Assembly (NCBI RefSeq): GCF_001556185.1
Contig: NZ_LSIJ01000021.1
Span: 1-64,000, forward strand
Reading direction: 5' to 3'
Length of the DNA: 64,000 nucleotides
Source of the DNA: Sphingomonas sp. CCH10-B3
GTDB lineage: Bacteria > Pseudomonadota > Alphaproteobacteria > Sphingomonadales > Sphingomonadaceae
The notes under the pieces are model-generated. The model saw only the letters and a list, made by a program, of their open reading frames with translations. It was not told the DNA's origin and did not search any database. Below, in pieces: positions 46,246 to 57,833 of the stretch; positions within the stretch are counted from its first letter, which is position 1; the number at the start of each line of letters is the position of its first letter. Made by a program: the position numbers and the translations under genes.

Positions 46246-49200
46246 ATGTTGAAGACAATGCGTCGTGGCTTTTTCACCACGACATTGATGGCGAGTTCTT
46301 GCCTGTTCGCGGTGCCCGCGCTGGCGCAGACCGCACCCGCCGATCCGCAAAAGGCCCCCGATGGCGCCGAAGTGGCTGCTGGCAACGGCGAAGTCGTCGT
46401 CACCGGCACGCGCATTGCGCGGCCCGACCTTGAGCTCGCCAGCCCGGTCAATGTCATCAGCGCAGCCGAAATTGGTTTCCGCCAGCCCGGCACAGCTGAA
46501 GAATTGATCCGCGACCTGCCGGCGGTTCGCCCGTCGATCGGCCCCGGCGTCAACAACGGTTCGGACGGCTCGGCCACGATCGACCTGCGCGGCATCGGCA
46601 CCAACCGCACGCTCGTGCTGCTCGATAACCGCCGCGTCGTGCCGTTCGGCCTCGACGGCCTGACCGACACCAACGTCATCCCGATCGCGCTCGTCGAGCG
46701 TGTCGACGTCGTGACCGGCGGCGCGTCGTCGGTCTATGGTGCAGACGCCGTTGCCGGTGTCGTCAACTTCATTACCAAGCGCAATTTCGCAGGGCTCGAC
46801 CTGTCGGTCAATTATCGCGCCGTCGAACGCGGCGGCGCCGAGCGTTTCCGTGCCAATTTGCTGGTTGGTGCCAATTTCGATGACAACCGCGGCAATGTGG
46901 TGCTCGGCATCGACTATACCGACGCGTCGCCTCTGCTGCATACCCAGCGCCCGATCAGTGCGTTTCCGATCAGCTCGACCACCGGGCTGTTCCAGGGCGC
47001 GACGGCTGCGCAGGTGACGATCTTCGCCTCGCCGACCAACGCCCAGCTCGGGCTGCCGGCCAGCACCTTCGGCGCCGTCGTCAACCCGACTACCGGCCTG
47101 CTGCAGGCAGCCACGGCAAACGACACTTACAACACCAACAACGGCACCTATTTCCAGACGCCGCTCAATCGCATCAACGTCTATGCGGCGGGCCGTTACG
47201 AGATCAACGAGCATCTCGAATTCTATTCGACCGCCTTCTTCAACCGCAACGAAGTGCGGCTGCAGCTGGCGCCGTCGGGCACCTTCGGTAACACTTATCA
47301 GCTGGCGCTCAACAACCCCTTTCTGCCAGCTGGCATCCGCAACCAGATTTGCACCGCGCGCAATATCACCATGGCCAACTGCAACGCGGCCGCGGTCGTT
47401 CAGGGTGGTCCGGGGACAGCGGGCTATATCGAAACACCCGTGATCGCGCAGCGGCGCTTCACCGAATATGGTCCGCGCGGCAACCCGATCACCAGCCAGG
47501 TCTTCCAGATCCAGGCCGGTATCCGCGGCAAGATCACCGACACCATCAAATATGACTTCTCGGCACAATATGGTGAGACGACCCAGAATCAGGTTCGCCA
47601 GAACTGGGGATCGTTCAGCCGCGTGCAGCAAGCGCTGCGCGCCTATCGCGTCGTCGGCGGTGCCGCCAATGGCACCATCCGTTGCGCCGATACGACCAAC
47701 AACTGCGTACCGCTGAACCTGTTCGGCCCCAATGGCAGCATCACCCAGGATCAGCTCGACTTCATCGATCTCGACGCGCTGATCAATCGCAAGACCCAGC
47801 TGGCGGTCTTCACTGGCAGCATTTCGGGTGACTTGTTCGGGCTGACCTCGCCGTTCGCTTCGCACCCGATCGCTTTCTCGGTCGGTGGCGAATATCGCGA
47901 CCTCAGCGCTGCCAGCCAGCCTGACGCATCGTCGCAGATTCAGGGCGAAGTGCTCGGCACCGGCGCGCGTACGCCGCCTGACCGCGGTGCCTATACCGTC
48001 AGCGAAGGTTTCATCGAACTGGCGGTGCCGCTCGTCGAGGACAAGCCGTTCTTCTACAAGTTGTCGCTCGAAGGCGGCATCCGCTTCTCCGACTATTCGA
48101 CCACCGGCGCCAGCACCACCTGGAAGGTCGGCGGCACTTATGAGCCGTTCGCCGGCTTCAAGTTCCGCGGCACCTATCAGCGGGCGGTGCGCTCGCCGAA
48201 CATTCAGGAACTGTTCCAGTCGGCAGTGCAGGGGCTGGGCAACCTGACGGTCGATCCGTGCCAAGGGACGGGCCTGTCGGCCGGCCTCGCCGCGCTGTGC
48301 GTTGCCACTGGCGCACCGCAGGCGACGATCGGCCAGATTCCGGCGCCGACCTCGGGCCAGATCAACGTCACCACGGCGGGCAACAATACGCTCAACGTCG
48401 AACGGGCAACCACATTTACTGTTGGCGGCGTCTTCACGCCGCGCTTCGTCAAGGGTCTGTCGGTCACGATCGACTATTTCAACATCCGGGTGAACAATGC
48501 GATCACGCAGCCGGCACAGGCCGACATCCTGAACGGTTGCTATTCGGCCGCCCTCAACCCGACCTTCGCCAACAACGCATTCTGCCAGCTGATCCGGCGC
48601 AATCCGCTCACCGGCAGCTTGAACGGTGCGGGCGAAACGCCGGGCGTGATCCTCAGCTTCTCGAACCTTGGTGTCATCCAGACCGCGGGCATCGACTTCA
48701 CCCTGTCGCAGCGCTTCGATCTCGACGACTTCGGCCTGAAGAATGGCGGCACGCTGACGCTGGGCTTCAACGGGACGCTGCTGGATTATTACAACTTCCA
48801 GGCGACGCCGAATGCCATCAACCGCGATTGCACGGGCTATTACAGCGCCAACGGCTGCACCAACCCGCGTGCGAAGTTCCGGTCCAACACCCGCCTGACC
48901 TACAGCCGCGAATGGTTCGACATCTCGCTGCTGTGGACCCGCGTCAGCGCAGTGGAGCTGGAGCCGTTCCTTGCGACCGCGATCCAGCCGGTATCGACGC
49001 CGCAGCCCGGCGGCCCGAACCCGACGACGGTGCTGCCGGCTTTCCGGCAGATCGACGCCTATGACCTGTTCGACCTGTCGCTGCGGGTGATGCCGCTCAA
49101 GAACCTCGAACTGACGATGACGATCGACAATCTGCTCGACCGTCAGCCGCCTAACGTCGGTAGCGGCGTCGGCGGGACCGCGTTCAACAGCGGCAACACT

Positions 49201-49263
49201 TTCCCGACGATCTATGATCCGATCGGGCGTGCCTTCACCATGGGCGCGCGCATAAAGTTCTAA
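46246..49263 (+). CDS. TonB-dependent outer-membrane receptor
   Basis: A 1005-aa receptor. Signal peptide to about residue 28 (MASSCLFAVPALAQ), then the TonB-box/plug start EVVVTGTRIARPDLE and plug segments (TIDLRGIGTNRTLVLLDNRR, VERVDVVTGGASSVYGADAV, VAGVVNFITKRNF). The rest is a large beta-barrel with tyrosine- and asparagine-rich strands, ending with an aromatic C-terminus (GARIKF). The ATG at 46246 has GGGGAG eight bases upstream. The substrate (siderophore, vitamin, plant glycan or peptide) is not evident. A good terminator follows. Confidence 0.95.
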   Translation: MLKTMRRGFFTTTLMASSCLFAVPALAQTAPADPQKAPDGAEVAAGNGEVVVTGTRIARPDLELASPVNVISAAEIGFRQPGTAEELIRDLPAVRPSIGPGVNNGSDGSATIDLRGIGTNRTLVLLDNRRVVPFGLDGLTDTNVIPIALVERVDVVTGGASSVYGADAVAGVVNFITKRNFAGLDLSVNYRAVERGGAERFRANLLVGANFDDNRGNVVLGIDYTDASPLLHTQRPISAFPISSTTGLFQGATAAQVTIFASPTNAQLGLPASTFGAVVNPTTGLLQAATANDTYNTNNGTYFQTPLNRINVYAAGRYEINEHLEFYSTAFFNRNEVRLQLAPSGTFGNTYQLALNNPFLPAGIRNQICTARNITMANCNAAAVVQGGPGTAGYIETPVIAQRRFTEYGPRGNPITSQVFQIQAGIRGKITDTIKYDFSAQYGETTQNQVRQNWGSFSRVQQALRAYRVVGGAANGTIRCADTTNNCVPLNLFGPNGSITQDQLDFIDLDALINRKTQLAVFTGSISGDLFGLTSPFASHPIAFSVGGEYRDLSAASQPDASSQIQGEVLGTGARTPPDRGAYTVSEGFIELAVPLVEDKPFFYKLSLEGGIRFSDYSTTGASTTWKVGGTYEPFAGFKFRGTYQRAVRSPNIQELFQSAVQGLGNLTVDPCQGTGLSAGLAALCVATGAPQATIGQIPAPTSGQINVTTAGNNTLNVERATTFTVGGVFTPRFVKGLSVTIDYFNIRVNNAITQPAQADILNGCYSAALNPTFANNAFCQLIRRNPLTGSLNGAGETPGVILSFSNLGVIQTAGIDFTLSQRFDLDDFGLKNGGTLTLGFNGTLLDYYNFQATPNAINRDCTGYYSANGCTNPRAKFRSNTRLTYSREWFDISLLWTRVSAVELEPFLATAIQPVSTPQPGGPNPTTVLPAFRQIDAYDLFDLSLRVMPLKNLELTMTIDNLLDRQPPNVGSGVGGTAFNSGNTFPTIYDPIGRAFTMGARIKF

Positions 49264-49271
49264 GCCCCTGC

Positions 49272-49310
49272 CGGGCGGCGGCAGTTCGCTGCCGTCGCCC
49301 GTCTTTTTTT
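49272..49310 (+). terminator. Rho-independent terminator after the TonB receptor
   Basis: A 13-bp stem, CGGGCGGCGGCAG/CTGCCGTCGCCCG with one G-U pair, and a TTCG tetraloop, followed by TCTTTTTTT. It starts nine bases after the receptor stop. Confidence 0.93.
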
Positions 49311-49338
49311 GCCTGCAGCTACCTGACTTTCGCGGCGA

Positions 49339-50277
49339 TCAGCCGAACACCCCGGGCGCTGCCATGCCCCCCATCCGCGCACAGATTGCGTGGAATTCGG
49401 CGATCGTTTCGTCGATGATCGCCTTGACCGGCTTCACGTCGTCGATCAGGCCCGATGTCTGGCCCGCGAGCCCGACGGCCGCTTCCATATCTCCACCAAA
49501 ATACAGCTCCTGCAGCCGCGCAAAGGTGTCGGCGGGCATCAACCCAGCTTCGTGGATCGCCGCCGTCCGCTCGGTCTTCAAAGCGCGGATGCACGGCGTC
49601 GATTTCTGGTTGAGCACATAAGTGCCGGTTTCCTTGGCATCGATAATCGCCTGTTTGTAATTGTGATGCACCGGGCTTTCGGCCGACGAGACGAAGCGCG
49701 TGCCCATCTGCACGGCCTCTGCCCCCAGCGCGAAAGCGGCGGCCATGCCCTTGCCGTCGCAGATGCCGCCCGCCGCCACCAGCGGCACATCGGGCACGCG
49801 CCGGATCGCCTGCAGGAGGACAAGCGTCGACACTTCCTCCGGATTCTTGAAGCCGCCGCCCTCGGCGCCTTCGACCACCAGCCCGTCGATTCCCGCCGCG
49901 ACGCATTTCAGCGCCGCGTCGACCGTCGGCACCGCGTGATAGACGGTGATCCCCGCCTCCTTCAGCGGCGCGATGAACTTGGCCGGGCTGCCCGCCGATG
50001 TGGTGACGAACTTCACGCCCGAACCGCAGATGAAATGCAGCATCGCATCATCCTTCAGGAAGCGGATCGGAAGGTTCACCCCGAACGGCGCGCTGGTCAG
50101 GTCCTTCATCTTCACGATTTCGGCCTGGCACGCCTCGGTTTCGCCCGAGGAGGTTTCGATGATGCCGAGCCCGCCCGCGTTGCACACCGCAGACGCCAGC
50201 GCCGAGCGCGCGATCCAGCCCATCGGCGCCTGAATGATCGGATAGCGTGCGCCACTGTGCGCCAGAAAACGGTTCAT
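49339..50277 (-). CDS. Nitronate monooxygenase / 2-nitropropane dioxygenase-like flavoprotein
   Basis: A 312-aa FMN-binding TIM-barrel protein. Motifs: YPIIQAPMGWIARSALASAV at the start, the FMN-phosphate region VPLVAAGGICDGKGMAAAF and ALGAEAVQMGTRFVSS. Family members oxidise nitronates, and some are enoyl reductases, so the physiological substrate is uncertain. GGGGAGG six bases before the ATG at 50277 fixes the start. It lies downstream of katG on the same strand, with about 150 bp between. Confidence 0.9.
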   Translation of the reverse strand: MNRFLAHSGARYPIIQAPMGWIARSALASAVCNAGGLGIIETSSGETEACQAEIVKMKDLTSAPFGVNLPIRFLKDDAMLHFICGSGVKFVTTSAGSPAKFIAPLKEAGITVYHAVPTVDAALKCVAAGIDGLVVEGAEGGGFKNPEEVSTLVLLQAIRRVPDVPLVAAGGICDGKGMAAAFALGAEAVQMGTRFVSSAESPVHHNYKQAIIDAKETGTYVLNQKSTPCIRALKTERTAAIHEAGLMPADTFARLQELYFGGDMEAAVGLAGQTSGLIDDVKPVKAIIDETIAEFHAICARMGGMAAPGVFG

Positions 50278-50423
50278 GCTTGGCCTCCCCTGTTGGTCTT
50301 TGACGCCCAGTCTCGCGGGTGGCGCGCGCTTGTCAAAGCGAAATGCGGACGACCGGAATCGAAAGGGCGGCGTGCCGGGTTCCCCCGACACGCCGCCCCG
50401 TCATCGCTTTACCCGATCGTCGA

Positions 50424-52658
<2,235 letters not shown>

Positions 52659-52771
52659 TCACGCTGCAGCCCTGAAGCAACCATAGGCCGAGCCGATCGC
52701 AGCGCGAAACGATCGCTTCTGATGTCTGTGATCGAATTTACTTGTTTGGTGCGCAGGCTCAGCCGCCGCGC

Positions 52772-53050
52772 TCACTCGACCGGCTTGGTCCCACCAAAGA
52801 AGTCGATCGTCTCGGCCGTCACCCACCCATAGTGCGCGTTGAGCAGGAACAGGCCGAACAGCACGCTGGCAACGATCGTAATCCGCATCACCGTGCGCCA
52901 CGGGCGGAACTCGGCGGGCGCGCTTTCGGCCTGCCCCGGCACCTTGGCGACGCCCGCTTCATCAGCGGTGCGCACGCCGAAAGGCAGCACGAGGAAGATC
53001 GAGAACGCCCAGAACAGCGCGTAGATCGCGAGCAGCGACGTCAGTTGCAT
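52772..53050 (-). CDS. DUF1467 family small membrane protein
   Basis: A 92-aa protein with two membrane helices (LLAIYALFWAFSIFLVLPFG, and TIVASVLFGLFLLNAHYGW) and the DUF1467-typical LPFGVRTADEAG between them. It is a conserved alphaproteobacterial family of unknown function, habitually encoded next to ribonuclease J, as here: its start is four bases after the rnj stop. Confidence 0.9.
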   Translation of the reverse strand: MQLTSLLAIYALFWAFSIFLVLPFGVRTADEAGVAKVPGQAESAPAEFRPWRTVMRITIVASVLFGLFLLNAHYGWVTAETIDFFGGTKPVE

Positions 53051-53054
53051 CGGC

Positions 53055-54689
53055 TCAGCCCTCGATCAGCAGCACATCGACGACTGGCTTCTTGCCCGTC
53101 CACCGCGCGGCGACCCGGCGTACGGCGAGCCGGATATTCTCGCGCAGCTTCTCGCGGTCGCGACCACCCTCGCCCGCGGCCTTTGCCGCCGCGTCGATCG
53201 CTTCGTCGAGGAACGGATCGCGGTCTTCCTCGACCGGAATACCCTGGATACGGATTTGCGGCTCGCCGACCAGCTTGCCGCGCATAAGGGCGACCGCGAC
53301 CGACATCTGGCCATTGATCGCCAGCTTGCGGCGCTCGTTGATCGTCGCACCATCGGCAGGCAGGATGACATCGCCGTCGAGCACCAGCCGACCGACCGGC
53401 GCATTGCCGATCTTGGCGGGCGTCCCCGGCGCGAGGCGGATGATGTCACCGTCGGTCTGCACCACCGCGCCCGGGATCCCCTGCGACAGGCCAAAGCGCG
53501 CCTGTTCCATCAAGTGGCGCATTTCGCCGTGCACCGGCACCAGAATCTGCGGCCGCACCCAGCCATACATCGTCGCCAGTTCTGGACGCCCCGGATGACC
53601 CGACACATGGACATGCGCCTGACGGTCGGTGACCATCAGCACGCCCTTGGCGGCAAGCTGGTTCATGATCCGGCCAATCGCGACTTCGTTGCCGGGGATC
53701 TGCTTCGACGAAAAGATCACCGTGTCGCCCTCGCCCAGGCTGATCTGGTGATTGCCACTGGCGATCCGGCCGAGCGCGGCGCGCTCCTCGCCCTGACCGC
53801 CAGTGGCGATGATCAGCACTTCGTCGGCGGGCAGCCGCATCGCGTCGTCGAAATCGACGACGGCCGGGAAATCCTTCAGATAGCCGGTCGCGCGCGCGAC
53901 CTTCAGGATGCGATCGAGCGACCGCCCCGCGACGCAGAGCGTCCGCCCGGTATCGTTCGCGACATCGGCAAGCGTCTTCAGCCGCGCCGCATTCGACGCG
54001 AAGGTGGTGACGAGCACTCGCCCCTTCGCGGCCGCGACGACATTGCGCAGCCCTTCACGCACGCTCGCCTCCGAGCCCGAGGGCTCGGGATTGAACACAT
54101 TGGTCGAATCGCACACCAACGCGAGCACGCCCTGGTCGCCGATCGCCTTGATCACTTCGGGGTCGGCAGGGCTGCCGATCACCGGCGTCTCGTCGAGCTT
54201 CCAGTCGCCGGTGTGGAACACGCGGCCATAGGGCGTTTCGATCAGCAGCGCGCTGCCTTCGGGAATCGAATGCGCGACCGGCACGAAGCGCAGCCCGAAC
54301 GGCCCAAGCGCGAATGCCTCGCCCGGCTCGATCACGTTCAGGTCGATCCGCGCGGCATTGCCTTCTTCCTCGAGCTTGCCCGCGATCAGCCCCGCTGTGA
54401 ACGGCGAGGCGAACAGCGGCACACCGAGATCCTCGGCGAGGTAGGGCAGCGCGCCGATATGGTCCTCATGCCCATGCGTCAGCACGATGCCGAGCAGGTC
54501 GTCACCACGCTCCTCGATAAAGGCGAGGTCGGGCAAAATCAGGTCGATGCCCGGATAGGCCGGATCGGCAAAGGTAATGCCGCAATCGACCATGATCCAC
54601 TTGCCCTGGCAGCCATAGAGATTGACGTTCATGCCAATCTCGCCCGAGCCGCCGAGGGCGACGAAAATCAGTTCATTTCCTGGAGTCAC
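53055..54689 (-). CDS. rnj: Ribonuclease J
   Basis: A 544-aa beta-CASP metallo-beta-lactamase ribonuclease with endo- and 5'-exonuclease activity, acting in RNA turnover and maturation. Metal ligands: H72, H74, D76 and H77 in THGHEDHIGALPYL; further motifs are VFHTGDWKLDETP, LVCDSTNVF and the C-terminal HVSGHPGRPEL. It is the usual RNase J of alphaproteobacteria. It starts with an ATG at 54689 following a 98-bp gap from coaX. Confidence 0.95.
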   Translation of the reverse strand: MTPGNELIFVALGGSGEIGMNVNLYGCQGKWIMVDCGITFADPAYPGIDLILPDLAFIEERGDDLLGIVLTHGHEDHIGALPYLAEDLGVPLFASPFTAGLIAGKLEEEGNAARIDLNVIEPGEAFALGPFGLRFVPVAHSIPEGSALLIETPYGRVFHTGDWKLDETPVIGSPADPEVIKAIGDQGVLALVCDSTNVFNPEPSGSEASVREGLRNVVAAAKGRVLVTTFASNAARLKTLADVANDTGRTLCVAGRSLDRILKVARATGYLKDFPAVVDFDDAMRLPADEVLIIATGGQGEERAALGRIASGNHQISLGEGDTVIFSSKQIPGNEVAIGRIMNQLAAKGVLMVTDRQAHVHVSGHPGRPELATMYGWVRPQILVPVHGEMRHLMEQARFGLSQGIPGAVVQTDGDIIRLAPGTPAKIGNAPVGRLVLDGDVILPADGATINERRKLAINGQMSVAVALMRGKLVGEPQIRIQGIPVEEDRDPFLDEAIDAAAKAAGEGGRDREKLRENIRLAVRRVAARWTGKKPVVDVLLIEG

Positions 54690-54787
54690 TTAAGTCTTTG
54701 TCTTTCGTTTTGAAGCCGCCGCGAGATAGCGGGGGCAATGCGCGATGAAGGTGCGCGACCCTTGAATTTTGCGGCGCCGGCGCGCGC

Positions 54788-55570
54788 CTAGCGATTCATA
54801 TGGGCGCGACTCCACATCATCGCCAGCCCCTGAATGGTCAGGTCGGGTTCGATCACGTCGAACACATCGGTGTGCTTTTCGAACAGCACCGCCAGCCCGC
54901 CGGTCGCGATCACCTTGGCTGGGCGGCCGATTTCGGCCTTCAACCGCGCGACCAGCCCCTCGATCATGCCGATATAGCCCCAATAAATGCCGATGTGCAT
55001 CTGGCTGACCGTATCGCGGCCGATGACGCTGGTATCGGCGGGCGCTTCGATCGCGATGCGCGGCAGCTTGGCGGCCGCCGTTACCAGTGCGTCGAGCGAC
55101 AGGTTGATCCCCGGCGCGATGATCCCGCCCTTATAGGCGCCATTGAAGTCGATGACTTCGAACTTGGTCGCGGTGCCGAAATCGACGACGATCAGGTCGC
55201 CTTCGTGGAGGGCATGGGCCGCAACGATATTCACGGCACGGTCGGCGCCCAAGGAGCTTGGCTCCTTGACGTCGATTTCGAAGCCCCAGGCGACCGGCGG
55301 CTGCCCCGCGATCAGCGCGGTGGTGCCGAAATACTTCTCGCTCAGCACTTGCAGGTTATGCGTCGCGCGCGGGACGACGGTCGCGATGATCACATCGGTC
55401 ACCGCCTGACGATCGATCCCCTCGAGCTGCATCAGCTGATTGAGCCAGACCGCATATTCGTCCGCCGTGCGCCGCGCGTCGGTCGCGATCCGCCAGCGCG
55501 TGCGGATGCGGCCTTCGTCGATCACCGCGAAGACGACATTGGTATTGCCGACATCGATCGCGAGCAGCAT
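54788..55570 (-). CDS. coaX: Type III pantothenate kinase
   Basis: A 260-aa CoaX-type kinase making 4'-phosphopantothenate, the first step of CoA synthesis. N-terminal ATP-binding [30 protein letters not shown] and [14 protein letters not shown] supply the substrate site; [14 protein letters not shown] is the second phosphate loop. It follows birA after an inverted repeat. Confidence 0.96.
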   Translation of the reverse strand: MLLAIDVGNTNVVFAVIDEGRIRTRWRIATDARRTADEYAVWLNQLMQLEGIDRQAVTDVIIATVVPRATHNLQVLSEKYFGTTALIAGQPPVAWGFEIDVKEPSSLGADRAVNIVAAHALHEGDLIVVDFGTATKFEVIDFNGAYKGGIIAPGINLSLDALVTAAAKLPRIAIEAPADTSVIGRDTVSQMHIGIYWGYIGMIEGLVARLKAEIGRPAKVIATGGLAVLFEKHTDVFDVIEPDLTIQGLAMMWSRAHMNR

Positions 55571-55592
55571 TGCGCCTTTTCCCCTGTTACAC

Positions 55593-55661
55593 CGTCATTG
55601 CGAGCGTAGCGAAGCAATCCATAGCGGCGGACTGGATTGCTTCGCCGCGCTCGCAATGACG
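55593..55661. repeat. REP-like palindromic intergenic repeat
   Basis: Two nearly perfect 28-bp arms (starting CGTCATTGCGAGCG and ending CGCTCGCAATGACG) flank a 13-bp centre, between birA and coaX. The arms contain GAAGCAATCC/GGATTGCTTC. This arm sequence is a widespread dispersed repeat in proteobacteria. On RNA it would form a strong hairpin and could attenuate or stabilise the birA-coaX transcript. Copy number elsewhere cannot be judged from this window. Confidence 0.85.
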
Positions 55662-55685
55662 ATTCCACCTAAACGAACGCCAGAC

Positions 55686-56426
55686 CTAAATCAGAAAAAC
55701 ATCGGCCGCGTGAATGGCACGGACGCTGCCGTCCGCCAAGCGCAGGATCAGCGCGCCGTCATGATCGAGCCGTTCGAACAGCCCCTCGATCCGGTCGCGA
55801 TCGGGCAGGCTGGCGGCAAGCGCGGTGCCGGGCGGATGCGCGCGCGCGAGCCAGCGCTCGCGGACCGGCGCCAGCCCCTCGCCCCGCCAGCGCGCGAGCC
55901 ATGCCGCGAAGCCATCGGCCAACACCTCGGCAAAGGCAGCGGGATCTGGTGCCGCGCCGTGCGCGGCGAGGCTCGTCACAGGACGGTCGAGGTCGTGTGG
56001 GTGATACGCAAGGTTGACGCCGATGCCGACGACGACGGCGTCGCCTGCGCGTTCGAGCAGAATGCCCGCCAGCTTGGCGCCGCCGAGCAACAGGTCATTG
56101 GGCCATTTGATCGCCAGCGCGGCGTCGGGCACCAGCGTCCGCACCGCTTCCTCGAGCGCCACTGCCGCCACCAGCGCGAGCGTCGCAGGTGCCGGATCGC
56201 TCCCGCGCAGCCGCACCAGCGTCGAGCCATAGAAATTGCCCGGCGGGGATTGCCACACGCGACCCTGCCGCCCGCGTCCGCCGGTCTGCTGCTCAGCGCG
56301 CAGCCAGAACCCCTCGCCCTGCCCGGTCGCGGCCAGCGCGATCAGGTCGGCGTTGGTCGATGCAGTCGTGGCAATGGTCCGGATCGTCGCCGTCAGAACA
56401 ACGCCTTTGCCGCCGCCGCGCTCCAC
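55686..56426 (-). CDS. birA: Biotin--[acetyl-CoA-carboxylase] ligase
   Basis: A 246-aa biotin protein ligase that attaches biotin to AccB. Motifs: TTASTNADLIALA, the adenylate site GGRGRQGRVWQSPPGN, IKWPNDLLLGGAKLAGIL and VVGIGVNLAY. The repressor HTH domain of the E. coli protein is absent, so it is a ligase only. The GTG start at 56426 overlaps nuoN by 34 bp; a later near-cognate start is possible. Biotinylation by this enzyme also serves the acetyl-CoA carboxylase that feeds mcr. Confidence 0.94.
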   Translation of the reverse strand: MERGGGKGVVLTATIRTIATTASTNADLIALAATGQGEGFWLRAEQQTGGRGRQGRVWQSPPGNFYGSTLVRLRGSDPAPATLALVAAVALEEAVRTLVPDAALAIKWPNDLLLGGAKLAGILLERAGDAVVVGIGVNLAYHPHDLDRPVTSLAAHGAAPDPAAFAEVLADGFAAWLARWRGEGLAPVRERWLARAHPPGTALAASLPDRDRIEGLFERLDHDGALILRLADGSVRAIHAADVFLI

Positions 56427-57832
56427 AGCCCGAGCGCAGGGATCAGGAAATAGCCGAGCGGCGACAGGAACGCCGTCGATGCAACGATCAGCCCGCCTTC
56501 GACCGGGTCACGGACCGGCGCAAAGGCAGCAGCAGGCTCGTCGAAATACATCGTCTTGACGATGCGGAGGTAATAATAGGCACCCACCGCCGACAGCGCG
56601 ATGCCGATCGCTGCATAGACGAACAGCCCCGCCTGCACCGCCGCCCAGAACACCACGAACTTGGCGTAGAAGCCGAACAGCGGCGGAATTCCGGCCAGCG
56701 AGAACATCATCACCGCGAGCGCGAAGGCAAGGCCGGGGCGCGTCCGCGACATGCCCGAGAGACTTGCGATGCTCTCGATCGACTGACCCTCATGGTCCTT
56801 CATCTGCAGCACGATCAGGAAGCTGCCGAGCGTCATGACGACATAAATCGCCATGTAGATCAGCACCGCCGACACGCCCTGCGGCGTACCCGCCGCAAGC
56901 CCCACCAGCGCAAAACCGACGTTGTTGATCGAGCTGTACGCCAGCAGCCGCTTGATATTGCCTTGCCCGATCGCGCCCGCCGCGCCGAGCACGATCGACG
57001 CGAGCGACGCGAACACGACGATCTGGCGCCACTCGAACGTCGCCGGCCCCATCGCTTCGACCGCGACCCGCACCGCGAGCAGCATCGCCGCCACCTTGGG
57101 CGCCGAGCCGAAGAAGGCAGTGACCGGCGTCGGCGCGCCTTCGTAAACGTCGGGGGTCCACATATGGAACGGCACCGCGCTCATCTTGAACGCGAGCCCG
57201 GCGAACACGAACACCAGCCCGAACAACAGCCCCTTCGAATGCGCGCCGGTATAGGCGGTTGCGATCGCATCGAAGCCCGTCGTGCCGCTGAAGCCGTAAA
57301 CGAGGCTGATGCCGTAGAGCAGGATCCCGCTCGCCAACGCCCCCAGCACGAAATATTTGAGACCCGCCTCCGCCGAGCGCAGGTCGCGGCGCATCATGCT
57401 CGCGAGCACGTAAGCGGCAAGGCTCTGCAGTTCGAGCCCGACATAAAGCGTCAGCAGGTCGCCCGCCGACACCATCATCCCCATGCCGACGGCGGAAAAC
57501 AGGATCAGCACCGGATATTCGGGCCGCATCGCGTCGCCGGTGGTACGCTCGAAGAAGCCCGGCGCCATCACGATCGCCACTGCTGCCGCGCCGAAGATCA
57601 GCACCTTGGCAAAATTGGCAAACGCATCGGCCTTGTAGAGCCCGCCGAAGGCGTCACCGACCGCCGAGGCCGGGCCGAACAGCGCAATGATCGCGCCAAC
57701 AAGCACCGCGACCGCAGTCCAGCCGATCGCGCGGGCGCTGCCGCCGCAGGCTGCGGCCATCATCAGGATCAGCCCGCCGATCGACAGCAGGATTTCGGGC
57801 AGCGTGGTCAGCAGGTTCTGGTGCATGTCCAT
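56393..57832 (-). CDS. nuoN: NADH-quinone oxidoreductase subunit N
   Basis: A 479-aa antiporter-like proton-pumping subunit of complex I with about 14 helices. Typical segments: ILILFSAVGMGMMVSAGDLL, LKYFVLGALASGILLYGISL, FKMSAVPFHMWTPDVYEGAP and IKRLLAYSSINNVGFALVG. The start at 57832 (MDMHQNLL) lies one base after the nuoM stop. It ends the nuo genes and is overlapped by birA. Confidence 0.97.
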   Translation of the reverse strand: MDMHQNLLTTLPEILLSIGGLILMMAAACGGSARAIGWTAVAVLVGAIIALFGPASAVGDAFGGLYKADAFANFAKVLIFGAAAVAIVMAPGFFERTTGDAMRPEYPVLILFSAVGMGMMVSAGDLLTLYVGLELQSLAAYVLASMMRRDLRSAEAGLKYFVLGALASGILLYGISLVYGFSGTTGFDAIATAYTGAHSKGLLFGLVFVFAGLAFKMSAVPFHMWTPDVYEGAPTPVTAFFGSAPKVAAMLLAVRVAVEAMGPATFEWRQIVVFASLASIVLGAAGAIGQGNIKRLLAYSSINNVGFALVGLAAGTPQGVSAVLIYMAIYVVMTLGSFLIVLQMKDHEGQSIESIASLSGMSRTRPGLAFALAVMMFSLAGIPPLFGFYAKFVVFWAAVQAGLFVYAAIGIALSAVGAYYYLRIVKTMYFDEPAAAFAPVRDPVEGGLIVASTAFLSPLGYFLIPALGLWSAAAAKALF

Positions 57833-57833
57833 C

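Noticed and set aside
46123..48264. Long minus-strand open frame (713 codons) antisense to the TonB receptor
   Set aside because: The composition is that of a shadow frame; the plus strand has signal peptide, plug and barrel features.
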